Shown: positions 53,306 through 64,000, counted from the stretch's first letter. The stretch: 64,000 nt of DNA from Lepraria neglecta (GCA_033220425.1 CM065652.1:2728001-2792000), one strand, 5' to 3'. Notes: generated from the letters alone by a model not told the origin. Program-made: numbers and translations.

Positions 53306-54955
53306 ATGGGTACCAAGTCGAAAAAGAAAGCGCCCGTGGATATCAAGCCGGAGTATGTCTTGCCTAAAAACGCTCCGACTCAGAACAAGAAAAAGAAGAA
53401 GAACGCGCCTGATAGACCGCAACCAGAATGGATGTTCCCTCCAGACGAAGAAAATCCAGTGCTGAACCCAAAACCCAAATCAGAGGCACAGAGGAAGAAA
53501 GACGAAGCAGCCAGAGACCAAGCGATTAAATTTCTGCAATACAAATCGGTCACTGCGCCAAACAAGGCCCCGCCACCAGATATACTGCTCACTCTAGTTG
53601 GGGCTTTCTTAAGTTCCTACGGCTTCAACAGCACTTCACGCATCTACAGCACACAATTACAGTCGAGGAAGAAGCTAGACGCCTGGAAGACCCAGCTCGA
53701 CACGAAGTTACCCAAAGGCTTCCCAGACCTGGTCAAGATCTACAAGGAATGGTACAAAACATATGAGGAGACAACGAAAATGGATGAGACAAGCAGTGGC
53801 AGCGATTCTGAAGACAGTTCAGATACAAAGGAAGTGAAGAGTTCAAAGAAAGCAAAGAAGCAGGCCAAGGCTGGTGCTAAGGCTAAGGAAGAGGCAGCTG
53901 CTAAAGTCAATGCGAAGGATGAGACAAGCAGTAGTGGAAGCAGTGACAGCAGTGATGACGAGAGCGAATCGGATGTTGAGATGGAGGATGCAGCGCCAGT
54001 AACAAAAACTATGAAGAAGAACAAGAAAGCATCAAAAGCAAAATCGCCGTCACCGTCAACATCCAGCTCAAGCTCTGACAGTCATGTGGATGACGAGGAA
54101 GAACCCGCTGGCGCACAACTACCTACACTTGCTGCATCGCAAAAGTCAATCGTGAATGGGGTTGTCAAGAGCTTGAAGCGAAAAGCCAGTTCCAGCGGAA
54201 CATCTAGCTCTGATTCAGAGTCAGAATCTGACGAATCTTCCACCAATGATGCAAACCCTTCTCCAGTGAAGAAGGCAAAAGCCAAGACCGATAAAAAGTC
54301 AGCAACTACTACATCCGAAACCCCAGCGAGCGTTGCTCTTCCCAAGTCCTCCGCTGACTCATCTTCATCACCAGACACATCGTCGTCAGATAGTGAGTCC
54401 GCCACAGAAGACCCCAAACAAGTGACGGCCACCGAAAAAGCGGCATCCCAATCATCTTCATCCTCCGAGACCAGCTCCTCAGACAGCGAGTCCTCCGAAC
54501 TCGACTTCTCCAAGCCGCCAAAGCAAACACCCACAACGAAAAAATCAAAAGCCTCCCTCAAACCTACATCCAGCGACTCCAGCGCGACGCTACAAGCCAC
54601 CTCCACAGTAAACACCAGTCTATCCTCAACCTCCGCCACCACCTCTTCCTCTGACTCCGCGAATGCACCAACCACGAAGCGCAAACGCTCACCCTCTCCC
54701 ACAACGCCTGCAATCTCCAAGCATCAGAAAAAGCAGAACACGCCTTTCCAGCGCGTTCCAAAAGACACCCCCATCCACCCAAAATTCGCGTCAAATGCGT
54801 ACCGGAGCTATGATTATGCGGAGCGAGCTCATCAGGATCTGAGCGTTACAAAAGGAAAAGGTTTCACCAAGGAGAAGAACAAGAAGAAGAGGGGAAGCTA
54901 TAGAGGTGGAGTGATCGACGTTAGCGGAGGGAAGGGTATCAAGTTTGAGGATTGA
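53306..54955 (+). CDS. SRP40: Srp40/Nopp140-like nucleolar protein
   Basis: Single exon, 549 residues, ATG 53306. Nopp140/Srp40 proteins are nucleolar chaperones for box C/D and H/ACA snoRNPs, heavily phosphorylated by CK2. The N-terminus is basic (KSKKKAPVDIKPEYVLPKNA). A LisH-like dimerisation helix lies at about residues 90-130 (PPDILLTLVGAFLSSYGFNS). The centre alternates acidic Ser/Asp/Glu blocks (SSGSDSEDSS, SSDSESESDESS) with basic Lys-rich blocks, the hallmark of the family. The C-terminal SRP40 domain is clear: TPFQRVPKDTPIHPKFASNA, then YRSYDYAERAHQDLSVTKGK, where this domain contacts snoRNPs, ending GGVIDVSGGKGIKFED. The antisense Ser/Asp frame is a shadow. Confidence 0.93.
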   Translation: MGTKSKKKAPVDIKPEYVLPKNAPTQNKKKKKNAPDRPQPEWMFPPDEENPVLNPKPKSEAQRKKDEAARDQAIKFLQYKSVTAPNKAPPPDILLTLVGAFLSSYGFNSTSRIYSTQLQSRKKLDAWKTQLDTKLPKGFPDLVKIYKEWYKTYEETTKMDETSSGSDSEDSSDTKEVKSSKKAKKQAKAGAKAKEEAAAKVNAKDETSSSGSSDSSDDESESDVEMEDAAPVTKTMKKNKKASKAKSPSPSTSSSSSDSHVDDEEEPAGAQLPTLAASQKSIVNGVVKSLKRKASSSGTSSSDSESESDESSTNDANPSPVKKAKAKTDKKSATTTSETPASVALPKSSADSSSSPDTSSSDSESATEDPKQVTATEKAASQSSSSSETSSSDSESSELDFSKPPKQTPTTKKSKASLKPTSSDSSATLQATSTVNTSLSSTSATTSSSDSANAPTTKRKRSPSPTTPAISKHQKKQNTPFQRVPKDTPIHPKFASNAYRSYDYAERAHQDLSVTKGKGFTKEKNKKKRGSYRGGVIDVSGGKGIKFED

Positions 54956-55232
54956 TGAAACTAAGAACTGGGATTGTACTTAGAGAAGCTGTTATGGAAC
55001 GTCAAAAGTTGAATAGGATGTGTGGAGACGCTTGTTCGATCGTGTTGATGCATGGCTTGCTGGAGGAATCGTCGTTCGAGCTAGATACTGTGCATCATGC
55101 ATGATGTGCTGACTCTTGCTGTCAGATACAGGGCATAATCAATCAAAAGAATTCAAATGTATCATTCCATCATCATGCTAGCAATCTTTTCAATTGTTAG
55201 GAATCGCCTATGTCATTCATGTCCTTCCAATG

Positions 55233-57044
55233 TCATTTGGCAATGGCACGATCAAGCTCCACTCTACATCCTTCAGCACACGAAAGCACAAGCGTAAGCC
55301 TCTGTTTCTCGCTTCCAATCACCTCATTCTTCTCATTCACTGGTAATTTGATAACTGGAAAAGCCTGCAACAATTTCACCACTGTGTAGGAGACTTCCAT
55401 CAGCGCAAAGTCCTGCCCTAAACAAGCTCTCGGGCCTCCATTGAAAGGGAAGTATGCCCAACCAAACGGATTCGCGTGGTCATGTCCCTCCCATCGCTCA
55501 GGACGAAACTTGTCTGCGTCTCGCCCGTAAATGTTTTTGCGCCGCGCATTGACATATTGTGAGTAGACGACAAGTTCACCGCGCCGCACGAGGATAGGTG
55601 CAAGGCCGTCCGGCCCACCACCCCGTGGTAAGATTGTGGTTTTTGTGGCTGTGCGATTGTTTAGAGGTACGGGTGGAAAGAGACGAAGACCTGGAGGGCT
55701 ATGTCAGAAACGTGTTTGGCCGCTACGGAAAGGGAACAGGGTTCGTACTTTCTTTGATGACAAGAGCCAGATATGACATCTTTCTAATCTGCTCTCGGGT
55801 GGGATGCTCTTCGTCCCCAAGGACTGAGCAGATTTCCTTTCGTAATCGTTCCATTACTGAATCGTGACGAATCAAAAGCCGCCTAGAATACCAGAATTAG
55901 ATATCAATACATAAGAACGTCGACTGGTTTACACACATCGTCCATGATAGACAGCAAGCTGTGGTATCTCGTCCTGCGAGCAATATATTGAGGAGCTGGT
56001 CACGAAGCATGGTATGACTGCTCGCCTCCTGCGCCAATTGATCGACGAAGCTGTCAGATGATGGCATATCACCCTCTTTCTGTGAGTCGGTGTCTCGCTC
56101 TCGGATGTAATTGTCCACGAATCGATGGACCTCAGCGCATGCACGCCTAAACTTTGGTGGCGAGTAGAAAAAGTGCCATGGAGCAAGACGAAAGCGTTTT
56201 GCTAAACCACCTTGGGCGATATCAAAGTTTTCTGCGAAGGCTCTGATTTCGGTGTCTGCGACTAGTTCTCCCTTGAGACTATAAACTGATCGGCCTAGCA
56301 ATAGAGCTGTAGTGGTATCGAGAGTAAATTTAAAGAAGAGCGGCTGCAAGTCAATGACTCCCTTGGAGGCAGGCAAACATGCGAGAAGATTATCGATATG
56401 TTCGCTGAAGCTGTCTGATTTTTGGTACTGCGTCCGGACGAATTGATTGCGTAGAAGCTCTCTCGAGTGCTTCCAAGCTGGGCCTTCTTGGGTGAAGATG
56501 CCATGGCCTAGGAGTGGTGCGAAGACCTCATACCGCACACCAAATCCATAATCTATATATTCGGGTCAGCTTTAGCTCCAGTAAAGTTCATTAGCCACCG
56601 TACCTTGAAAGTTTGTGGACTGGACAACTTCCAAATTTCTTGGATCTAGGATGTGGTACGCACGGGGACCGAATAACAAATACTGAGAGAGCATATTGCG
56701 AGGCTCGTATCCATCCGCAATCGAACACAGAAATGCCAGCAGGTGCTGCTCAGCGTCGTTATGCCAAAGCTTTCTTATCCAGTCGGTGCCTAGTGGCCAT
56801 CTGTTTGGGAGCTCTGGTGGAGGCAAGCAGCCATGACGAAGGCCGAAGGCGACATCTTCCTGTTTCTAGTCAATAAAATCTATGAATGGGTGAGAATGCC
56901 ACCTACGCGATATTCGAGATAAATTTTGACCAATACATAAAGAGCGTATGCAAAACAAAATAGAAGTACAGTGTCAAACAATGAAGACCTCGAATAAAGC
57001 TCGGGATAAAACCTTGAAGTGTATATATATAGGTTGTGTTTCAT
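55233..57044 (-). CDS. Cytochrome P450, CYP52-like
   Basis: Microsomal haem monooxygenase of the CYP52 type, a group that hydroxylates n-alkanes and fatty acids at the omega carbon. Five exons: 56907-57044, 56604-56865, 55937-56552, 55749-55882, 55233-55690; they sum to 1,608 bases, 535 residues. Exon 1 supplies the membrane anchor (FDTVLLFCFAYALYVLVKIY). The Pro-rich hinge HGCLPPPELPNRWPLGTDW follows. I-helix: LLNILLAGRDTTACCLSW; K-helix ExxR: KESLRLFPPV; PERW region: DADKFRPERWEG; haem loop: FPFNGGPRACLGQDFA with the axial Cys. The second exon could begin at 56865 or 56859 (TAG or CAG acceptor, both in frame). A TATA-like run (57,022-57,033) lies inside exon 1, so the exact start is a little uncertain. 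Regulation by hydrocarbons is known for the family, not shown here. Confidence 0.92.
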
Positions 57045-57843
57045 GCTTTCAAATCCAACACAATGACATTAATGGCTCAATTCCACTCCTTGTAAGATTG
57101 ACAGATTTATTTTCTATAGGCAGTAGACAAATGATTCCAGAGTCCAGCTCTGAGAGTTGGTGATCGAGGGGTAGACGACAATATCCAGGAGACGACTATA
57201 TGAATCCTGCGTTGGCAGACTTTTCGAAGTAGCAGATTGCTGGACGCCGAATTTGAAGTGGCTGATCCTCCTCGGCGGCAGCAGTGTGGGGGCCACGTCT
57301 CAGACCGGGGGGAGCCAGTCGACCTTCACTCACATTCCTCTTTAAGTGCCATTTGCATCCGACCAGAGTCGCAGCGCAGAAACATCAATGCACGAATCCT
57401 GTTGCAACGATAGGTCTTACGGCCGCAATTGATTGGGAAAATAGTATGGCCGTGCATTAGTGTCGGCAGGGGTATTTTAGCAAGCATCCATTCTCTTTTG
57501 CGGCATTGTTTCTTATTGGATGTTGCACCTCCTCAAACAAGCCCCGCGCTACTTTCAACAATATCATTCGCTCTGATCGAAAGATCATCTCGCGCGTAAG
57601 CCGCATCCAGAATGTCGGGTTCCAGAGGAGGGACTCGACGTTCGAGGGTCGCCACCTCTTCGTTTCATCCCATCCCCCGGAGAACGTAGGTATTGAAATA
57701 CCTGCCAAGTATTTAGATGCTCAGCCCAAAGCTTTGCGTACAATTGATCTCGGCGCACGTATTAGAGATGAATGTGGCCATTGTTGGCGTTCGCTCATGA
57801 CCCATACAATGGAACATGAGTATCGGGATTTGACGAGCCGGCG
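57045..57843. promoter_or_regulatory. Divergent region, P450 / NLR gene
   Basis: 799 bases between the P450 first exon and the NLR start. Open frames such as 57506-57862 overlap the NLR start in another frame and look random. Both promoters are expected here. Confidence 0.4.
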
Positions 57844-60800
57844 ATGCCTTTACACCAACTGAAACAAGCGAGTGTCAAGAGACACGGATCCGACAATGGC
57901 TCTGAGAGGCTCTTGATTGAGTAAGGTGCTCCTTGTTACGAATAAGAGGCTTTGATTAATCCTCCATTCTTCAAGTATCGTTGCGGTTCATGGTCTCGAA
58001 GAAAATTCGACGGAGGCATGGACTGACCCAGAGACAAAGATCCTGTGGCTTCGAGACCTACTTCCAGAAGCATTGAGCGTTGCTCGTGTCTTGACATTCG
58101 GATACAATGCAAGTGCCACATCATTCTATGGCGACAGATCTGCAGACCGGATCCAGCAGCATGCTCAAACACTTGTAGCTGACATGCAAGCCGATCGATC
58201 CTTGGAAGGTTGCGCAGAGCGTCCTGTCATATTCATATGCCACGGCCTCGGGGGTATACTGGTAAAGAAAGCCCTAGCTTATTCATCCACTAGGACGTCG
58301 AAATACGTGGAGCATCTACATTCCATATTCGTATCTACGTATGCTGTGTTGTTCTTTGGGACGCCGCATCATGGCATAGATAGAGGAAATTGGCCTCCCC
58401 TCGAAGGGGGCAAGAGCGACCGGGAGCGACCTTGGAAGGATAGTCAATTACTTTCAGTAATCGAGAAAGATTCGGAGACGTTGCAAGCAATAACTGACCA
58501 ATTCACACCTCTCATGAAACAGTTCCACATCTTCTTCTTCTGGGAAGAGATCGAGACTCATTTTGGAGATCGAAAAGCGTTCGTAGTGGAGGAGTCATCA
58601 GCTGCTCCGATCATAGACAACACGGAACGAGCGGGTATCTATGGAGACCACTCGCAAATGATCCGTTTCTCCAGCATTCAGACGTCAAGTTATAGAACAG
58701 TGATTGAGGCTCTCGTTCGATACTGTCGCAACGCACCTCCCATTATTTCCCGTCGTTGGCAACAAGCAGGAGAAACGCTTGCTCGAGCGAGGTCAAACGA
58801 AGCCTTCGAACTGGCGGGTACTGCATTCGACATCCATAACAATAACCGACCCTTCCAATTCGAACGCAAAATCTCAGAACGACCGCGCAACAGACACTTC
58901 CGCATCCCTCAAGTTGTGAGCAGCATCTTTACAGGGCGGGAAGAGGCTTCCCAGGTGGTCGAGGAAGCGTTTTGGGGCCCGGAGGTTGAAGAGTTTCCTC
59001 ATCAGCAGCGAAGATATATAATACACGGCATAGGTGGTTCGGGTAAGACGCAATTCTGCTCCAAATTCGCTCAAGATCATCGCGAGAGGTACTTTAAAGC
59101 CTGTTCCATTAATGACGACACCGTCTGACTGTCCATCTTTAGGTTTTGGGGGGTCTTCTGGATTGATGCGACTTCAACTGAAACGGCGAAAGAGTCATTC
59201 GCCAAGATTGGTAGATTGGGCGAGATGGAGGCCACTCAGAGCGCTGGTAAACACTGGCTATCCAATCTTGAGGATCCTTGGCTATTGATCATCAACAATG
59301 CCGACGAACCTAGCTTTGACCTTCCAAGCCTGTTTCCAGAGGGTGAAAGAGGGCATATTCTGGTCACTACACGAAATCCGAATTTCAGGGTCCATGGAAC
59401 CGTTGGTTCCAACGAGTTTAAAGGGCTCAAGCAAAAAGATGCCTTGCTCCTCTTACTAAGAGCGGCAGATACCCCAAGACCGTGGAACTCGTCGGTCGAA
59501 AACATGGGTATCAGGATAACCGATGCTTTAGGCTGTCTAGCTTTAGCTCTCATCCAAGCTGGTGCTCTCATCCTTCAAAGACTGTGTGGAATGGGAGATT
59601 ATCTGGACTTCTACAATCAGTACCGGAAAAGGGTTGCTGCCCGTCGGTCATCTACAGCTTCGAAAGAAGAGGATCAATTCACAGTATACGCCACCTGGGA
59701 GCATTCACTAGACTCGCTAGACCTTCGACACACAGAAGCAAGCACAGATGCCGGTCAATTACTTAGCATCGTCGCTTTCTTCCACTTTGAGCATATACGA
59801 GTGGATATATTTACAAGAGCCTTGGCTAATAGGACGAAGGCGACCCAGAATACGGCAAAGCCCTCGTTCTTAGCAAGGTTGTTCAATGGAATCTTTGCTC
59901 GAATACAACCTCCACCTGTACTTCCGGAATTTCTCAGACCAGGACCCTCTGAGTTGGATCCGTACCGCATAAGACGCGCACTTCACGAGCTATGTTCATT
60001 CTCGCTCATTAGCTATGATGGCAAGGACGACAGCTTTTCGCTCCATCCCGTGGTGCACTCTTGGGCTCGCGATCGTCTTGAGAGCGGTGAGCAAGCTCTT
60101 TGGGCACAAGTCGCAGTCAATGTTTTGGCTGAGTCTATTCAGCTTCCACCTAACGATGCTGGCAAAACCCACGAAGACTACCGGAGAGATATCCTTGCTC
60201 ATCTGGATCTGTGCCTTCAAGCATGCCCAATCCAAATTCTAGACTATGAAGCTCTTTTTGGAGGGCTTAAATTCCCCATTGCACTCATGCTACAGCACAC
60301 CTGGCTGTTTGTTTTCCGCCATCAAGCAATGACAGCAGCAAAATTTGGCTACGTCTACGCTGAGCGTGGTCGCTTCCACGAGGCTGCAGGGCTCCTAGCC
60401 AAAGTCAAAGACGCTTTAGTGCAAAGCAGAGGATATCGAAATGACATGACCATGAAAACAATGCTTGGATTGGCTGGAACATACTGGGGCTTGGGACGCT
60501 TGGAGGAGGCTGTGGTTTTGCAGAAGATTGTTGTCGATGCTCGGACACAGACTCTTGGTCTCGACCACGAAGAGACTCTGTCCGCCATGGACCAGCTCGG
60601 GCGATCTTATTGGCTCAACGGCCAATATAACGAGGCACTTGAGCTCCAGACAGTAACAGTGCAACGGGCAAAATCAAAGTTGGGCGCTACCCATGAAGCT
60701 ACGCTCATGGCTATTGACAACTTAGGAGTGACATATGGTTCATGGCAGAGATTCGAAGAAAGTCGTAATATGCACCAACAGGTCCTTGTAGCAAGGAAAA

Positions 60801-61474
60801 AGAGCCTCGGGCCTAGTCACCTAGACACTCTCTTAGCAGTCAATAACCTTGCTATGGCATTGAACGACCTCGGAGACCTGGAAAATGCCAAGATCCTCAT
60901 GACAGACGTCTACGAGCAGCGAAAAAGCAAACTTGGGAAAGAGCATCCCTGGACTTTGTGGGCGCTATGCAATCTTGCCAAAATCAACACAGCGCTAAAG
61001 CTCTTCCACGAGGCGGAAGACATGCTTATAGGAGGAGTAGAAGCCGCAAAGCGAAGCCTTGGTGATGACCACCTTGGAGTTTTGATGGGCGTAGGTGAGC
61101 TTGCGCGAGTCTATGCATTTCAAGGAAGATTCGAAGAAGCAGAAGGCCTATCAAAAGATCTGCTCCCTCGTCTCGAAAGTTCTCGCGGTCTCGACCACCC
61201 CGACACTGTATACGCTTTATTCAAGATGGCTCAATTGTATGAAATGCAGAACAGATTCGACGAAGCAATCGATGCTTGTGTTCTTGCGGAGGAAAGAGCC
61301 CAGACCAAGCTGACGGAGAGACATCCTATGACTAAAAACATCTCCTCACGACTTCAAAGGCTCAAAGAGCACAAACGGCACAACAGTGAAGACCAACAGG
61401 TCATGACTGAAAGACCGAACCCATTACATCATCGACGAATATCCCGCGAGACGGCACGAAACAATACTTGGTAA
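57844..61474 (+). CDS. NLR-like protein: alpha/beta hydrolase - NB-ARC - TPR
   Basis: Fungal NLR with a SesB/DUF676-like N-terminal domain, an NB-ARC ATPase switch and a C-terminal TPR sensor; relatives act in heterokaryon incompatibility and non-self recognition. Three exons: 57844-57920, 57976-59088, 59143-61474 (77+1113+2332 = 3,522 bases, 1,173 residues); introns GTAAGG...AAG and GTACTT...TAG. Hydrolase, about residues 24-260: IVAVHGLEENSTEAWTD, then RPVIFICHGLGGILVKKALA, and VLFFGTPHHG. The nucleophile elbow reads CHGLGG, with Gly where lipases have Ser, so it is likely catalytically dead. P-loop GIGGSGKTQ near 377 and Walker B-like PWLLIINNADE near 442 are intact. About eight TPR units run from about 796 to 1140 (for example LGPSHLDTLLAVNNLAMALN). 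The N-terminal exon is supported by its match to the paralog at 61.9 kb. Confidence 0.9.
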
Positions 61475-61907
61475 CATGAAACGTATTAGCGAGGAGTCTG
61501 GAATGATTTATCGCCTAGAGTATATGTACTGGTTATATTGGACAGCTTACGAGAGGAGTTTGGTATACCCAGTCTGCAGCAGGAACATCTCCTACCAATG
61601 CTATGCACGTTTGACCTAGGTCAGTGTTCTATGTATATGGACAAAATAATCGTAGAATAGGTTCCTCGGCACTTGCAGAGAGCGAGAGGGCAGATGTTCT
61701 CCAATCATGATTCTAGCCATAGAACAGCACAGCCCAGACTGATGTAGGAGCGCGTTGCATGAATGGTTCCGAACCTACCACACCCTTACACAGCCCCCGG
61801 GGCGAGTCATTGCAGCCTTACAGGCTACAGGCGCTTAAGAGTGACCCGGCGCCACTATTTTGTTTTTGAAAGAGTCCCGCAAATAAAGTCGTTAGCAAAG
61901 CCAAGTC
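61475..61907. other. Spacer between NLR and its short paralog
   Basis: 433 bases of non-coding sequence holding the promoter of the next gene. No other feature seen. Confidence 0.45.
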
Positions 61908-63058
61908 ATGTCTAAGTCGAACAACGAACAGTCAATTGGTATTCAAGAGCTTTACAGCCCAGGATTAAATGCTGAAGTTGAGTAAGTGAAAGTCGAGTGC
62001 TTCCCAGGCGCAGAATTACGTTCCCAATTCAATTATGGAGTTGAGTGAAATGCTAATTTTTTCTGTTTCAAAAGTATTGTCGCAGTTCATGGTCTGAATG
62101 GTGATGCATATAAGACATGGACATCAGACAAATGCAAAGTCAACTGGCTGTCCGATCAGAATCTCCTGCCGAAATACCTACCGAACGCTCGGGTTCTCAC
62201 CTGGGGATACAATGCGAACGTAGCATCACTCAAGGGGAGAAGTGCCTCTTCAGACCGGATACTACAGCATGCTCAGACTCTTATTGCACAGCTGCAAGCT
62301 GATAGAGAAGTGCGTGCACTTTTGGTGTCGCTTTTGATTTTGCACAAGCTGACAGGATCAGCTTGAAAACGCGTCTGAGAGGCCGATTATATTTCTTTGC
62401 CATTCGTTAGGAGGAATTATAGTCAAGAGGGTAGCAATTATCCATCGAAACAGACGCTTCCCCCAGTGCTGACAAAGTACAGGCACTCGCATACTCGATG
62501 AGTCGAACAGCAGCAAAGATTGCTCACCTACACTCCATCTATACCTGCACCTACGGCATCCTCTTCTTCGGCACCCCCCACTCCGGCTCCCGCAAAGCCC
62601 AACTCGCCGCCTCCCTCCAAAAACTCGTATCCCTCACAACCCCCAAGAAATTCCTAGAAACAGACTCCAGCCTCCTCCGCGCCCTAGAAGAAGACTCCGA
62701 AATCCTTCAGAACATCACCGATCAATTCGCACCGCTAATGACACGCTTCCATATCTTCTTTTTCTGGGAGCAAGAGCGGACAGATCTGAAGTACACCAAG
62801 GATTATATAGTCGACGAGACCAGTGCAGCCCCAATCTTGGACAACACTGAGAGATCTGGCATTGGAGCCGATCACCGGAATATGTGCAAATTCGAAACCA
62901 AAGATTCGGCAGGATTCCGGACAGTTGTTGCGGCACTGAAGCGATATACTCAGGACGCACCTAAGGTAGTCAGTACAAGGAATATTAGAGCTGGTGAAAT
63001 GTTGAGTGCTCAAGGGTGGCACGAGGCGACGGAGTTGGTGCGTGGTTCCCTGCGTTGA
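61908..63058 (+). CDS. Stand-alone alpha/beta hydrolase domain, paralog of the NLR N-terminus
   Basis: Four exons: 61908-61981, 62075-62309, 62362-62430, 62483-63058 (954 bases, 317 residues), introns GTAAGT...AAG, GTGCGT...CAG and GTAGCA...CAG. Colinear with residues 1 to about 280 of the upstream NLR: DIVAVHGLNGDAYKTWTS, then NARVLTWGYNANVASLKGRS, ERPIIFLCHSLGGIIVKRAL and GILFFGTPHSGSRKAQL. Here the nucleophile Ser is kept (CHSLGG), so it may be an active lipase or esterase. It stops shortly after VVSTRNIRAGEMLSAQGWHE, exactly where the NLR continues into NB-ARC; no NB-ARC is found downstream to the end of the window. It could be a genuine short protein or a truncated NLR. The third intron sits right after the nucleophile elbow. 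Confidence 0.82.
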
Positions 63059-63871
63059 AAGCAGAACGCTCTACTGCCGAACTCCAAGATTCTACAGGTA
63101 CACTTGGGAAGGAGTATCAGCTCGGGGATCCTGCTCGGGGTTATAGAGCACTTGATGGAGTTGCGGAGGAAGCTGGTGGTTAAGTCGGTTCCAATTTTGT
63201 TGATCTAGCTGTCTAGCCGTCTAGGAAAAGCCGCCTGACTGTAGCATCTTGTATCATTAGGGTAATCCATCGACTAAAGACAATCAGACAAGTTGATGAA
63301 GTAGCCTGGCAGTGGAGCATTTCTTGACTTTGAAAGTTCGCCAGAAAGAGTCATGTTAACCAGAAGGCTAGATGAGCAATTTCCATGTCCTGGACTCTGG
63401 TTTCCCCGGTCTTCTTGTTTCTCGGTGGACTTGAACACGTGGGATATGGTGAGAGCTTGAAAGGAGCGCAGGTGGTTTGAGGGAGCCTCTCTTAAGAAGC
63501 GAATTGCCTTGACAGCTCTATATTTTAGTAGTCAGCTTAGATCGGCATAAATTACACTTCGTAGCTCACTATAATATGTTCGGATGTTCATTCTGCCCTA
63601 CCACTCAGGACCCATGTGCTGCTGCTGTTCTCCTGTGCCATGGAGGGCGCCCTCAATTATCCTATATGCAGAGAAAGCGGTGCACACTGCACGGATAGTT
63701 GAAGCAAGCTCATCACAGTTGCACGCTCAAATCAATAATTGATATGTCATGCTCTATTGATAAATACTGTGTCGATCAATAACCAGGGTATAGACAATTA
63801 GGTATATATTATAAAGCAGCATCAGCATCATTTACGTACATAAAATCAGCGACACGTCAACTCAAACCGCT
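63059..63871. other. Intergenic, AT-rich towards its right end
   Basis: About 810 bases downstream of the short hydrolase gene. No NB-ARC or repeat sequence continues the gene here. The part near 63.7-63.85 kb is AT-rich. No gene seen. Confidence 0.4.
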
Positions 63872-64000
63872 TCAAAATCCTCGGCTGTTCCTCTGCCTGC
63901 CCAGCTCATCCCTAAACGCATTGCTTCCTCTTCCTCCAGTAGTCGGACTGCTGACCGGGCTTCCCCAGTCCCAGTTGTCATCTCCCCCGGTCGATCCCCT
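63872..64000 (-). CDS. Possible C-terminal end of a minus-strand gene (runs off right edge)
   Basis: A minus-strand frame is open from the right edge to TGA at 63872-63874 (42 residues), ending NAFRDELGRQRNSRGF after a Gly/Ser/Pro/Trp-rich part (DDNWDWGSPVSSPTTGGRGS). Composition is like the tail of a real protein. A second frame that stops at 63862-63864 is also open, so the choice is uncertain. No family recognised. Confidence 0.35.
   Translation of the reverse strand, partial: RGSTGGDDNWDWGSPVSSPTTGGRGSNAFRDELGRQRNSRGF

Noticed and set aside
54082-54720. 212-codon antisense acidic frame in the SRP40-like gene
   Set aside because: Antisense of the Ser-rich repeat; the sense protein has the defining C-terminal domain.
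1-64000. tRNA, rRNA, CRISPR and prokaryotic operon features
   Set aside because: No convincing A-box/B-box tRNA pair, no rRNA, no spaced direct-repeat array; the genes are spliced and eukaryotic. The 25.23 kb repeats have no spacers.

Overview
The window looks like filamentous ascomycete (Pezizomycotina) DNA, most likely a dothideomycete. Genes carry short GT-AG introns of about 45-75 bases, usually with GTAAGT/GTACGT-type donors and CTAAC/CTGAC-like branch sites. The conserved proteins are fungal (Vps13, Ypd1-type phosphorelay protein, exocyst Sec3, Snu66, bL28m, Srp40). The accessory genes (NLR-like proteins, helo-like N-terminal domain, small secreted cysteine protein) are typical of that group. 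The species call is inference; no rRNA or marker gene is present.

Layout. 0-0.3 kb: 5' end of an acidic protein (minus, runs off the edge). 1.5-4.1 kb: arylamine N-acetyltransferase and a DUF3429/TMEM69-like mitochondrial membrane protein (both minus). 4.8-14.5 kb: VPS13. 14.9-15.6 kb: AKAP7-like 2H phosphoesterase (minus). 16.4-18.6 kb: 744-residue protein of unknown function. 19.0-21.2 kb: small secreted protein converging on a probably broken RBR E3 gene. 22.1-22.7 kb: a three-exon YPD1 histidine phosphotransfer gene that simple ORF calling misses. 22.7-25.5 kb: gene-poor, with a 16-bp tandem repeat. 25.5-28.7 kb: mitochondrial aspartate aminotransferase (8 coding exons, one of only 3 bases) divergent from an MNN11-like mannosyltransferase. 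29.7-37.3 kb: two paralogous PARP-domain genes in tandem. 37.9-42.2 kb: an unknown 581-residue protein and SNU66. 42.6-45.9 kb: a decayed hydrolase-NACHT-ankyrin NLR gene. 45.9-55.0 kb: bL28m, PTH2, SEC3 and SRP40-like housekeeping genes. 55.2-57.0 kb: CYP52-like P450 (minus). 57.8-63.1 kb: an intact hydrolase-NB-ARC-TPR NLR followed by a short paralog of its N-terminal domain. 63.9-64 kb: possible 3' end of another minus-strand gene.

Two gene populations are interleaved. Housekeeping genes cover membrane lipid transport, exocytosis, splicing, mitochondrial translation and amino-acid metabolism. Accessory genes look like fungal innate-immunity or allorecognition machinery: a helo-like/PARP protein, a second PARP protein with an uncharacterised large N-terminus, a dead NLR, a live NLR with a catalytic-Ser-to-Gly hydrolase domain, and a lone hydrolase domain that keeps the Ser. 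The PARP pair is the best candidate here for an undescribed system: both proteins share a zinc-motif plus ADP-ribosyltransferase C-terminal half, joined to different N-terminal modules.

Exon boundaries were read by eye from splice signals and reading frame. Where exon lengths sum to a whole number of codons I say so. No database search was possible.
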